This document shows positions 26,968 to 34,563 of a stretch of DNA of 59,213 nucleotides, piece after piece. The notes beneath the pieces were generated by a model, which saw only the letters and a program-made list of their open reading frames with translations, was not told where the DNA came from and did not search any database. The stretch lies in the NCBI GenBank assembly GCA_028282845.1, contig JANQGY010000005.1, positions 133,797 through 193,009 of the forward strand, given 5' to 3'. How positions within the stretch are numbered: position 1 is the first letter of the stretch; each line of letters opens with the position of its first letter. The position numbers and the translations under genes are program-made. Source of the stretch: a bacterium (lineage in GTDB: Bacteria; Fidelibacterota; Marinisomatia; Marinisomatales; JAHJCW01).

Positions 26968-27641
26968 AGCTTTTCCTTTTTGATATTGACGGTACCTTAA
27001 TATCGCCGGGACCTTCGGCGCGCATGGCAATCAATCAAGCCATTGAAAACTTTACCGGCATACCACCTGATTTACAAATTAAAAACGTAGCCGGATTGAC
27101 CGATCGTCTGATTGTCAAAAATGCCCTGATCAAAGCAGGTCGGGAAAGCGATGTAGCGGATGCAATAGATGGTATTATCACAAATTATTTGGAATTATTT
27201 GAGGAAACATATCACCAGTCTGACGGTGCATTTGTTTATGAAGATTCAATTGATTTGGTCAATAAAGCTAAAGCCATGAACTATCCGCTTGGATTATTAA
27301 CCGGTAATGTAAAACGCGGAGCAAAAATAAAATTAGGTAAGTTCGGTTTGATGGATCATTTTACATTCGGGGCGTTCGGCGACGATGGTGCAACGCGCAA
27401 TGATTTACCGCCAGTTGCACAAAGAATCGCCAAGGATACGCTTGGAATTTCCTTTAATTATAAAGATATTATCTTAGTTGGAGACACACGGGAAGATGCC
27501 ATTGCCGCGAAAACAAATGGTTGCCAATCAATAGTGGTATGCCGACGCAAAGAATGGTATGATGATATTGTAAACGCCGGTGCCGATTTGGTCGTTGATA
27601 GTCTGAGCGATCCCCGAATAGAAGAAAAGTTCTTATCTTAA
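26964..27641 (+). CDS. HAD-superfamily hydrolase, phosphoglycolate-phosphatase-like
   Basis: The 225-residue protein has the HAD motifs in order: FLFDIDGTLIS (motif I, nucleophile Asp), LGLLTGNVK (motif II Thr), a Lys in KIKLGKFG (motif III), and ILVGDTREDAIAAKTNG (motif IV). The alpha-helical cap between motifs I and II is class C1, as in Gph and related phosphatases. The true substrate is unknown. It overlaps plsC by 4 nt, and a dephosphorylation step in lipid or sugar-phosphate metabolism is possible. Its end is 20 nt from the convergent kinase gene. Confidence 0.9.
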   Translation: MKLFLFDIDGTLISPGPSARMAINQAIENFTGIPPDLQIKNVAGLTDRLIVKNALIKAGRESDVADAIDGIITNYLELFEETYHQSDGAFVYEDSIDLVNKAKAMNYPLGLLTGNVKRGAKIKLGKFGLMDHFTFGAFGDDGATRNDLPPVAQRIAKDTLGISFNYKDIILVGDTREDAIAAKTNGCQSIVVCRRKEWYDDIVNAGADLVVDSLSDPRIEEKFLS

Positions 27642-27660
27642 TTAATTCTTCTGATACAAT

Positions 27661-29106
27661 CTAAAGTATTTTGCTTAACGCTGATTTCCAACTTTGCAGT
27701 TTAACTTGTCTAGTTGCGCTGTCCATACTTGGGGTGAATATCTTATCGCAATCTAAAGGCTCTTGCCTCATTTCGGATTCATCGTAGTATTTCAATAATT
27801 TATAGACGCCAAGCGCAGTGCGGTCCTTTAAAGCGGTGTGTCCAATGCTGATATTTAATAAATCGGCAATGAACCGGAGCAGTGGTTCGCGTGCACCGCC
27901 GCCGCTGGCAGTTATCATGGATGGATTTATATTAGACTTGTTCTTGATCGATTGATAAATGTCATGGACTAAAAAGCCGATGGTTTCCATCGCTGCCCTG
28001 ATTAACTCATTGTCGGTAATCTGATCCAAATTTTGATATACGGATTTAAAACCATCAACCCAATACGGGGCAGCGATACCGGCAAAGCCCGGTATAAGTA
28101 CACCAGCGGTATTTACTTCATTACAACGCTTGTCCCACTGCATTTGCCGATGCGGTATATTTAGTTCATTTTCCAACCAATAGAATAGAGAACTGCAAGA
28201 TGTAATGGTGCCTTCAATTAAGTACTGCCGGCTTGCTTTATCGGAGAACAACACATTGCTCAACAAACCGGAAATCCGCATGGGAGTATTACCGGCATTG
28301 AATTGCACTGATCCGGAAGTGCCAAAATTCATTGCGATTGTATTCTGTTTAACGCCAACCTGACCGATCAGTGCCGCCTGCTGATCGCCTATTACACAAC
28401 GCAATGGAATTTTTTCGTCTTCGATTTCTACAATCCCATAATCAAATACGGTCGGCACAATTGGCGGCAGGCAATTTTTTGGAATGTTAAAAAGCGAGCA
28501 CAGTTCATTATCCCAAACAACTTCTTCGAGATTCATTAATAATGAACGCCCGGCGATAGACTCGTCTATAGTCGGAACACCGGTAAAGGAATGTGTCAAG
28601 TAGGAACTGAGCGTACCGAACCATACTTTATCAGTTTCACATTTTTCTCTTAAACGATTATCTCGTTCAACAAAGTGTAAATATTTGGGCGCCCCGAAAT
28701 GAGAGTTTAGCGGAACGCCGGTTATATTTTGAATTGTATCTGAATGTTCTAAAAATCGGTCATTTTCTTTTTGGGCGCGACTATCCTGCCAACTGATTGC
28801 AGGCGTATAATTTTTTAGGCTTTGTTTATCCCAAAATAAAAAAGTTGAACGCTGAACCGCCATGCCCATGCTTTCGATTTTACCATCATTCTTTTTGGTA
28901 TATTCAATTGCCGATGAAATGAGCTTTGTGCAGGCATTCAAAATATCTATCGGATTACTTTCGACATGGTGCTCTTTGGGCCGCGATAAAAGATGCCTTT
29001 CTCTATCGGAAAAAACAATGTCACCACTATCATTAAATAGAAATATTTTAGAGGATGATGTGCCTTGGTCTAGGGCTAAGTAAAATTGTTTTTTTGAATT
29101 ATTCAC
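27661..29106 (-). CDS. glpK: FGGY-family carbohydrate kinase, probably glycerol kinase
   Basis: The ATP-dependent sugar or glycerol kinase is 481 residues from a GTG codon at 29106. I prefer that start because DQGTSSSKIFLFN follows at the usual distance and the next upstream start would add 19 odd residues. The two FGGY actin-like lobes are visible: DQGTSSSK, VGVKQNTIAMNFGTSG, GFAGIAAPYW, ASGGGAREPLLRFIADLL and RTALGVYKLLKYY. Those fit GlpK-type kinases, although the WQDSR motif differs a little from the typical WQDRR. A decayed copy of its 5' end lies about 890 bp upstream. Substrate assignment is tentative. Confidence 0.8.
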   Translation of the reverse strand: MNNSKKQFYLALDQGTSSSKIFLFNDSGDIVFSDRERHLLSRPKEHHVESNPIDILNACTKLISSAIEYTKKNDGKIESMGMAVQRSTFLFWDKQSLKNYTPAISWQDSRAQKENDRFLEHSDTIQNITGVPLNSHFGAPKYLHFVERDNRLREKCETDKVWFGTLSSYLTHSFTGVPTIDESIAGRSLLMNLEEVVWDNELCSLFNIPKNCLPPIVPTVFDYGIVEIEDEKIPLRCVIGDQQAALIGQVGVKQNTIAMNFGTSGSVQFNAGNTPMRISGLLSNVLFSDKASRQYLIEGTITSCSSLFYWLENELNIPHRQMQWDKRCNEVNTAGVLIPGFAGIAAPYWVDGFKSVYQNLDQITDNELIRAAMETIGFLVHDIYQSIKNKSNINPSMITASGGGAREPLLRFIADLLNISIGHTALKDRTALGVYKLLKYYDESEMRQEPLDCDKIFTPSMDSATRQVKLQSWKSALSKIL

Positions 29107-29123
29107 TATAGAAGTTATTAATT
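29064..29123. repeat. Direct repeat copy A (intact FGGY-kinase 5' end)
   Basis: A 60-nt stretch covering the kinase start codon, its first codons and 17 nt upstream. It aligns without gaps to 29952-30011 with about 10 mismatches (about 83% identity by eye). The two copies have the same orientation and are 888 nt apart, bracketing the toxin-antitoxin module. Confidence 0.8.
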
Positions 29124-29209
29124 TTCTTATAATTAAAAGATGAAGAAAAACACCATGTTCCATTTCGGAACATACGGCAAATAATGGAAAACATAGATGA
29201 ATAAAAAAA

Positions 29210-29254
29210 TTGATACTGTCTTAATATGGGGCTATATTTGAACAGTATTAAGAC
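29210..29254 (+). promoter_or_regulatory. Promoter and operator of the toxin-antitoxin module
   Basis: TTGATA (29210-29215) and TATATT (29233-29238), part of TATATTTG, are separated by 17 bp. This fits both sigma70 and the Bacteroidota TAnnTTTG promoter pattern. GTCTTAATA (29218-29226) and TATTAAGAC (29246-29254) form a perfect 9-bp inverted repeat that straddles the -10 element. ATACTGT (29213-29219) and ACAGTAT (29242-29248) form a second inverted pair. Phd-type antitoxins autorepress by binding such palindromes. Confidence 0.65.
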
Positions 29255-29271
29255 TAAATAAGAGATAAATT

Positions 29272-29541
29272 ATGAATCGTTTTTCAATAAAAGATGATAT
29301 TGTACCGGTTGGGGAATTTAAAGCAAGCTTAGCTAAATATCTTAGGGAGATTAAGAAAAAAAATAATTCATTAATTATTACACAAAATGGTAAAGCAGCC
29401 GGTGTATTGGTTCCGCCTGCTGAATTTGATGAACTTAATGAGACAAAATTGTTGATTGAATCAATTTCTCGTGGGCTTTCTGATTCTGAGCGTGGTAGGG
29501 TTTTATCCACTGAACAAATGCGAAAACAATTAAAGAAATAA
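29272..29541 (+). CDS. Phd/YefM-type antitoxin
   Basis: The 89-residue protein has the Phd/YefM N-terminal DNA-binding fold: DIVPVGEFKASLAKYLREIKK, then NNSLIITQNGKAAGVLVPPAEFDEL. The tail is acidic and flexible (about 60-89), the part that usually wraps around and neutralises the toxin. Phd antitoxins bind the operator in front of their own gene, and a paired inverted repeat lies there. The toxin gene starts 2 nt after its stop. The gene is of normal family length. Confidence 0.93.
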   Translation: MNRFSIKDDIVPVGEFKASLAKYLREIKKKNNSLIITQNGKAAGVLVPPAEFDELNETKLLIESISRGLSDSERGRVLSTEQMRKQLKK

Positions 29542-29543
29542 AC

Positions 29544-29834
29544 ATGGTTGAAATTCTGTGGACGGAGGAAGCTGTATCTAATCTTCGGGAGATTGAAGAG
29601 TATATAGCAAGAGACAATATAGAAGTAGCAATTGATTTTGTAAATAAAATAATCGACCAAGCAGAAGAATTAACTGAACACCCGAAAAAAGGAAGGGTTG
29701 TGCCAGAACTTTCAATTGATAACATTAGAGAACTAATATATAATAATTATCGAATCGTCTATTTAATAAAAGAAAAGTCAATTGATATTTTAACGGTATT
29801 TGAAAGCCATAAGTTGTTGAATATAGAAAAGTAG
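29544..29834 (+). CDS. RelE/ParE-type toxin
   Basis: The 96-residue protein has the RelE/ParE fold signature: VEILWTEEAVSNLREIEEYIARDN, then the IIDQAEELTEHPKKGRVVPEL segment, followed by NIRELIYNNYRIVYLIKEKSIDILTVFESHKLL. Such toxins are ribosome-dependent mRNA endonucleases (RelE) or gyrase poisons (ParE). The EHPKKGRVVPEL element fits both, and I cannot decide which. It is preceded by its antitoxin with a 2-nt gap, so translation is coupled. The pair is complete and looks intact. Confidence 0.93.
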   Translation: MVEILWTEEAVSNLREIEEYIARDNIEVAIDFVNKIIDQAEELTEHPKKGRVVPELSIDNIRELIYNNYRIVYLIKEKSIDILTVFESHKLLNIEK

Positions 29835-29941
29835 TATTATATGGATTACTTGAAACAGTACTAATTGCCCAAAGCAAACCGGAAGGGGAAGATACAATTA
29901 TGAAAGTAATTGTTAATTTGATTAATAAAAGAGTGGTATAG
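29828..29941 (+). pseudogene. Possible decayed coding fragment after the toxin
   Basis: An open frame with no start of its own reads LYGLLETVLIAQSKPEGED and then a short tail ending at the TAG at 29939-29941. It lies directly between the toxin and the kinase relic. Its amino acid composition looks protein-like, but I recognise no family. It may be the 3' end of a gene otherwise lost. Confidence 0.35.
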
Positions 29942-29951
29942 TTCAAAATTA

Positions 29952-30011
29952 CTTGGTTAAGAACTAAGTAAAATTGATTTTATAATTTATTCACTGTAGA
30001 AGTTATCAATT
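29952..30011 (-). pseudogene. Decayed second copy of the FGGY kinase 5' end (repeat copy B)
   Basis: This 60-nt stretch aligns without gaps to the kinase start region (copy A). Read leftward it starts GTG AAT AAA TTA TAA, so the fifth codon is already a stop. Where the kinase reads VNNSKKQFYLALDQG, this copy gives VNKL-stop-NQFYLVLNQV. It is a relic left by a duplication or insertion next to the toxin-antitoxin module. Confidence 0.7.
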
Positions 30012-30056
30012 AAGTATGATTGTTTGATTACAAAATATAAAGTTAATTTTAATATT

Positions 30057-30740
30057 ATGAATGAGGAAGAAAAGAAGAAATTATTCAATGAGTTAGATGA
30101 GATAGCCTCAGAAAAAATAGAACAATTAAAATCAAATTATTTAAAAATTAGAGATGAATATCAAAATACATATGATTGGCCTGAAATTGATCCTATACGA
30201 TATGAGGTCTCTTTATGTATAATGTTTGGACTTAATCAGGCCGCTATTACACTAACAAACCATTTATTAGAAAACTTATTGAAAACAGCACTAATAGCAT
30301 ATTACTCAAAGGATAATTATCCTGCAAATCCTAACAATAAAACTGAAGGATTAATTGAAATGACTCAAGATGCACGTGATAAATATAGTGATATGGATTT
30401 GGGGGATTGTATAAATGCAGTTAGGAGAGCCGGATTAATTGATAAAAAACAACAAAAAGCACTACACGAAATCAGAGAAGGATATCGCAATGCATTTAGC
30501 CATGCTGATAAAGAAAAGATATTTCAAGAAGGAACAGTTCCTATACAGGTGATGAATGTTGATGATAATGGAATTTCAGTAGAAGAAAAGAAAACAGTAA
30601 AGATAAAAGATTTAGTTATAGGTCAGGGTATTATTCAAGCCATGCAAGCGGAAAGGGAAGCGGTAGATTATTTTAAAAAGATTGATTATTTAGCAAGAAA
30701 ACTTTTTGATAAAATATTTAACGATTCTGGTAATTCTTAA
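30057..30740 (+). CDS. Hypothetical protein with HEPN-like RX4H motif
   Basis: About 227 residues follow ATG 30057; a TTG at 30024 would add 11. The protein is largely helical and charged. A long amphipathic segment (about 50-85) reads EVSLCIMFGLNQAAITLTNHLLENLLKTALIAYY, and EIREGYRNAFSHADKEKIF follows. RNAFSH (about 144-149) fits the R-x4-H signature of HEPN-superfamily RNases and their inactive relatives, including DUF4145-type proteins. The match is by eye only. HEPN proteins occur in toxin-antitoxin and phage-defence systems. It lies next to a Phd/RelE module, but no MNT partner is present. Confidence 0.6.
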   Translation: MNEEEKKKLFNELDEIASEKIEQLKSNYLKIRDEYQNTYDWPEIDPIRYEVSLCIMFGLNQAAITLTNHLLENLLKTALIAYYSKDNYPANPNNKTEGLIEMTQDARDKYSDMDLGDCINAVRRAGLIDKKQQKALHEIREGYRNAFSHADKEKIFQEGTVPIQVMNVDDNGISVEEKKTVKIKDLVIGQGIIQAMQAEREAVDYFKKIDYLARKLFDKIFNDSGNS

Positions 30741-30745
30741 AATGT

Positions 30746-31942
30746 TTAAATTATTTCTCTTAATCTCTTATTCATATATCCCATTACCCCACACAAAGCG
30801 GCGCCAATTCCAATTATTAAAAAGATAATTTTTATATCAACATGATTGGCAACAATTCCCACAACAGCTGAAGAAAGAGCGGTAACACCGATCACGGATA
30901 AATGGACAAGCGAAAACAACCTTCCGTGGAATTTGTTTGGCGCATGTTTTTGTATAATAGCAGTTCGGGCAATCGTTATCATCGGAATGCCGATTCCGTG
31001 AATCACTATAAAGAATAATACCAAGCTGACAGAATTGACAAAATACACAACTGAATAAGTAATTCCGTCAAGAAACATACCAAGTAATAATAATTTACCG
31101 ATATTGATTCTATCTGATATACGATAGACAAATACTGAACCGAGCAGCATGCCAAGCGCCAATCCTGACTCTACAAAGGCGTAATCACTTGCGGTACCGC
31201 CCAAAGATTCTTTTACTAAAATCAGCATACCAACGAATGCCGGTCCCATAATAAAAAAATTATTTATGATGGTTAAGATAAACATCAAACCAAGCGGCTT
31301 GTTATCTTTGGCAAATTTTATTCCACTGAAAATTTCCTTAACCGAAATTTGCCGTTTCTCAATTTTTCGTTCCTGTTTTGGTAATAGCACAAATAGCAAT
31401 AATAAAATCGCCAAAATAAATGAAAGACTATCAAAAACAAATAGATAAGGTATGGCAACTATGCTTAAAATCAAGCCCGCTCCCAAGGGTCCGATCAAGT
31501 ATGCCAGTTGAGCCGAGGTTGCCAGTATCGAGTTCACTTTAACCAGCCTGTCTTTCGTTACGATCATTGGAACAAGCGCATTCAGAGCCGGCGGGAAAAA
31601 GGTACTGAACACTGCCCTAACAAACGCCAGAATGCCGATCAGTAAAATATTTTTATAATCAAAGTGTAGTAGAATTGGAATTATCAATACTATTAGCGCC
31701 TGACAGAGGTTCGATAAGATCATGATCAGTTTGCGATTATAACGATCGGCGGCAACGCCGGCATACAGGCCAAACAACATCGCCGGCAGGAAAGATGCCA
31801 TCGCGACCAATCCCGTTGTAGTTGATGATCCAGTTATATCAAGTACTAACCATAACAGGGCAATTTGGTAAATCGCATCGCCGGCGGTAGAGATTATTTG
31901 AGCCAGCCATAATAAACTAATATTTCTTTTTTGATACTGCAT
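30746..31942 (-). CDS. MFS transporter, drug/macrolide-efflux-like
   Basis: The 398-residue protein has about 11-12 hydrophobic helices. It begins with RNISLLWLAQIISTAGDAIYQIALLWLV, and the loop-2/3 motif is LYAGVAADRYNRKLIMILSN (GxxaDRxxRrk, the MFS motif A). The half-length connecting loop is basic (VLLPKQERKIEKRQISVKEIFSG). These features fit the MFS_3 group of exporters (EntS and macrolide-efflux relatives). The substrate is unknown. It is transcribed leftward from the divergent ferredoxin region. Confidence 0.92.
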   Translation of the reverse strand: MQYQKRNISLLWLAQIISTAGDAIYQIALLWLVLDITGSSTTTGLVAMASFLPAMLFGLYAGVAADRYNRKLIMILSNLCQALIVLIIPILLHFDYKNILLIGILAFVRAVFSTFFPPALNALVPMIVTKDRLVKVNSILATSAQLAYLIGPLGAGLILSIVAIPYLFVFDSLSFILAILLLLFVLLPKQERKIEKRQISVKEIFSGIKFAKDNKPLGLMFILTIINNFFIMGPAFVGMLILVKESLGGTASDYAFVESGLALGMLLGSVFVYRISDRINIGKLLLLGMFLDGITYSVVYFVNSVSLVLFFIVIHGIGIPMITIARTAIIQKHAPNKFHGRLFSLVHLSVIGVTALSSAVVGIVANHVDIKIIFLIIGIGAALCGVMGYMNKRLREII

Positions 31943-32006
31943 TAGTTCAAAAAGTCATTGAAAAGGATTGGCAAAGTTAATAGATAAAACCGTAATTTTT
32001 GAATGT

Positions 32007-32030
32007 AACTACAATATTATTTTTGTAGTT
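32007..32030. promoter_or_regulatory. Inverted repeat in the MFS/ferredoxin divergent region
   Basis: AACTACAA (32007-32014) and TTGTAGTT (32023-32030) are a perfect 8-bp inverted pair around an 8-nt spacer. A TATTTTTG element (32018-32025), matching TAnnTTTG, overlaps the right arm. TTTG about 16 bp upstream (31998-32001) could be the -33 element. It looks like a ferredoxin promoter under an operator. Confidence 0.45.
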
Positions 32031-32066
32031 TATGTATATTTTTAAGATTTAGAACAGGAGATTAGA

Positions 32067-32369
32067 ATGACATATATTATTGCTGATCCTTGTGTTAGTA
32101 CTTGTGACACGGCTTGCGTAGAAGTTTGTCCGGTTGATTGTATCCACGGACCCGATGATCCAACCGGTGCCGGTGCAGAAGCAAAGGAAGAAGGATTTGA
32201 CCCGACCGGCAAACAACTCTATATTGATCCCGAAGAGTGCATTGACTGTGGTGCTTGCGAACCGGAATGCCCGGTTGAAGCCATCTTTGAGGAAAGCGAA
32301 GTACCGGCTGAGTGGGAAAAGTACATCAAGATCAACTACGATTATTTTGGCCGCGACTACGACGGATAA
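32067..32369 (+). CDS. fdxA: 7Fe ferredoxin (FdxA-type)
   Basis: This is a small electron carrier with one [3Fe-4S] and one [4Fe-4S] cluster. The 100 residues show the pattern DPC-x7-C-x3-CP (Cys9, Cys17, Cys21) and a second [17 protein letters not shown] motif (CxxCxxCxxxCP), the arrangement of FdxA. An insert of about 16 residues between the motifs ([16 protein letters not shown]) is longer than in most relatives. The start has a good AGGAGA site. It is a single-gene unit, ended by a hairpin before mrp. Confidence 0.92.
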   Translation: MTYIIADPCVSTCDTACVEVCPVDCIHGPDDPTGAGAEAKEEGFDPTGKQLYIDPEECIDCGACEPECPVEAIFEESEVPAEWEKYIKINYDYFGRDYDG

Positions 32370-32391
32370 TCTATAAATACATACAACAATG

Positions 32392-32421
32392 AAAAACGGT
32401 TGTTATACGGCAACCGTTTTT
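32392..32421. terminator. Terminator hairpin between fdxA and mrp
   Basis: AAAAACGGTTG (32392-32402) and CAACCGTTTTT (32411-32421) form a perfect 11-bp stem with an 8-nt loop. The U-rich end is inside the stem, and the A-rich other side makes it bidirectional. It ends 19 nt before the mrp ATG and separates the two units. Confidence 0.85.
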
Positions 32422-32440
32422 CTACATCTATATAAAAAAT

Positions 32441-33583
32441 ATGAAAAAAGAAGAAGTATTAGACCTTTTGAAGACAATCAAATATCCCGGTTTCAGTCGT
32501 GATATTGTATCTTTTGGGGTTATTGAAAAAATAGAAATGACAGATAAAGACATTTCTGTCGGACTGAATATCCCGACCCAAAACGATGAAGTTAAAAAAG
32601 AAATTGCGGGAGCAGTGCAGCAAAAACTGGAAGCGCTTGCCTATTTTAATGAGATTAATGTTGAATTAGCGGCTGAACACGCCGCTCAACACGATCAGCA
32701 TCAAGGACATAAAACACCGATCCAACAGCGTGTCGAATTATCCGGCAACGTAAAGCATATAATCGCGGTTGCCAGTGGCAAGGGCGGAGTTGGCAAGTCC
32801 ACCGTTGCAGCCAATCTTGCGACGGCGCTTAAACAAAATAACCATAAAGTCGGTTTGCTTGATCTTGATATTTACGGACCCTCATTACCGATTACGCTCG
32901 GCATCCATGATATGCCTAAGGTCACCTCCGACCGTAAATTGGTACCGCTTGAGCGTTATGGAATGAAAATCATGAGTTTTGGTTTCATAAGCGGCAATAA
33001 TGCTCCGGTTATTTGGCGCGGTCCGATGGTTGCCAAAATGACTGAACAGTTTTTTAGTGATGTTGAGTGGGGTGAACTGGATTATCTGATTCTTGATTTG
33101 CCACCCGGTACAGGCGATGTTCAGCTTACTCTGACCCAACAATTGAAAATTAGCGGCGCTGTTATAGTTACCACGCCACAGGATATTGCGCTAGCCGATG
33201 TCCGCAAAGGGGCGGATATGTTTAAAAAAGTCGAAGCTCCGGTATTAGGCGTAATTGAAAATATGTCAGGATTGGTAATTGATGGTAAAGCCAGCACTAA
33301 AGACGGGAAGCCGCTACAGGCAAAACTTGAAATTGCCGGCAAAGAAACGATTGAAACCAATCGTGAAGGGCAATTTTCAATCCGATACGATATTTTCAAG
33401 CGCGGTGGCGGTGAAGCGGAAAGTAAACGCCTGGGCGTGCCGCTTCTAGGAATTATACCGCTATCTCCGGAAATAGTCGAATCGACTGATTTAGGAGAAC
33501 CGATCGTACTGTCAAATCCTGATTCGCTGATCAGTAAAGAGTACAACAAAGTAGCCGAGCGCATCGTTAAAGAATTATCCTGA
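32441..33583 (+). CDS. mrp: Mrp/NBP35-family P-loop ATPase, cysteine-free variant with inserted domain
   Basis: Mrp/ApbC proteins assemble or carry Fe-S clusters. Of 380 residues, an N-terminal MIP18/DUF59 domain spans 1-75. A His/Gln-rich linker covers 78-92, and the P-loop ASGKGGVGKST lies at about 111-121. Switch elements DLDIYGPSLP, PPGTGD and TTPQDIALADVRKG follow. GVIENMSG normally leads into a CxxC cluster site; here about 40 residues (279-319) read DGKASTKDGKPLQAKLEIAG... and the whole protein has no cysteine. The insert resembles a CarboxypepD_reg-like beta-sandwich. GGGEAESKRLGVPLLGIIPL then resumes the normal fold. It follows a 7Fe ferredoxin gene. Confidence 0.9.
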   Translation: MKKEEVLDLLKTIKYPGFSRDIVSFGVIEKIEMTDKDISVGLNIPTQNDEVKKEIAGAVQQKLEALAYFNEINVELAAEHAAQHDQHQGHKTPIQQRVELSGNVKHIIAVASGKGGVGKSTVAANLATALKQNNHKVGLLDLDIYGPSLPITLGIHDMPKVTSDRKLVPLERYGMKIMSFGFISGNNAPVIWRGPMVAKMTEQFFSDVEWGELDYLILDLPPGTGDVQLTLTQQLKISGAVIVTTPQDIALADVRKGADMFKKVEAPVLGVIENMSGLVIDGKASTKDGKPLQAKLEIAGKETIETNREGQFSIRYDIFKRGGGEAESKRLGVPLLGIIPLSPEIVESTDLGEPIVLSNPDSLISKEYNKVAERIVKELS

Positions 33584-33607
33584 TAACAATTTAGTCGGAT
33601 ATATTGG

Positions 33608-34405
33608 ATGAGCACTTTCGTAACAACGTTGTGTTTGATACTAATTGGAATTGCTATGATCCATCCGGTGTTCTTTATGCCGCTTGGCCGACAAATACAA
33701 CAAGGTAATGCACAACGCAAGTTATTACAATCCAATTACTTTATTCATATCGTTACCGGGGCAATTACCGTTTTACTTTATTGGATATACAGTATTAATT
33801 ACCCCTTGCAATTAGCCGGTGCCGTGTACTTAACCGTTATTATTGTTATCGTTTTATTCTATTGGAAAGCGGAATTAACAAAATGGAATCTGTTTACAGC
33901 CTCGATCGTATTCGGATTTATTATATATTTTAGATCGGTCAATGAAATTGTCGAGATCACACCGCTTTGGCCCGGAATTTTTACTGGTTTAGTTGGTTCC
34001 GGTGCGTTAAGTATTTTGTTAATTTTAATTATTGAAGCCGGTTCAAAGAATGTAGCTACAGCCGAGAGCTTCTTTATCAAGCGATTAATTAATTTATTAT
34101 TCGTTCTTATTGGAATTCGAATAGCTTGGGATGTTGCGATTTTATTTAACCTCTCAGTCGCAACCGAATATGGCGAGACAATCAGTGCATTGCGCTTTTT
34201 CTGGCAAGCCGCTTCAACAAGACTGATGCTTCTTTTATTATCGGGTATTTTTCTGCCAGCGATATATTTGTTACTTCTTAGAAAAAAACTGATAATAGTA
34301 ACCGCTAAGGTAAGGTTAGTTCTAGTTTCTTTATTTTTTATATCAATCATAACAGCCGAATTCTTAAGTAAATATTTTTTATTGCAATTCGGTATTGTCC
34401 TTTAA
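33608..34405 (+). CDS. Integral membrane protein of unknown function
   Basis: The 265-residue protein has about eight hydrophobic helices, with charged loops at about 27-40 (GRQIQQGNAQRKLLQ) and 85-93. A central loop reads EIVEITPLWPGIFTG. There is no signal peptide or catalytic motif. It starts 24 nt after mrp and may belong to the same transcript. I recognise no family. The spacer to uppS (34406-34563) shows no gene. Confidence 0.7.
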   Translation: MSTFVTTLCLILIGIAMIHPVFFMPLGRQIQQGNAQRKLLQSNYFIHIVTGAITVLLYWIYSINYPLQLAGAVYLTVIIVIVLFYWKAELTKWNLFTASIVFGFIIYFRSVNEIVEITPLWPGIFTGLVGSGALSILLILIIEAGSKNVATAESFFIKRLINLLFVLIGIRIAWDVAILFNLSVATEYGETISALRFFWQAASTRLMLLLLSGIFLPAIYLLLLRKKLIIVTAKVRLVLVSLFFISIITAEFLSKYFLLQFGIVL

Positions 34406-34563
34406 AATATTATTACCGGAATATAAAAAGGAACAGATTGTCCGTTTTCACGTTGAAACCTAAACATAGACGGGTTTTGTTTTATGACGGAGAATTTGTT
34501 GACTGCCGGTATCGAATAAGGTAACTTTGCGCGCTTATTTTATATCGGTGATAAAGCAAAACC

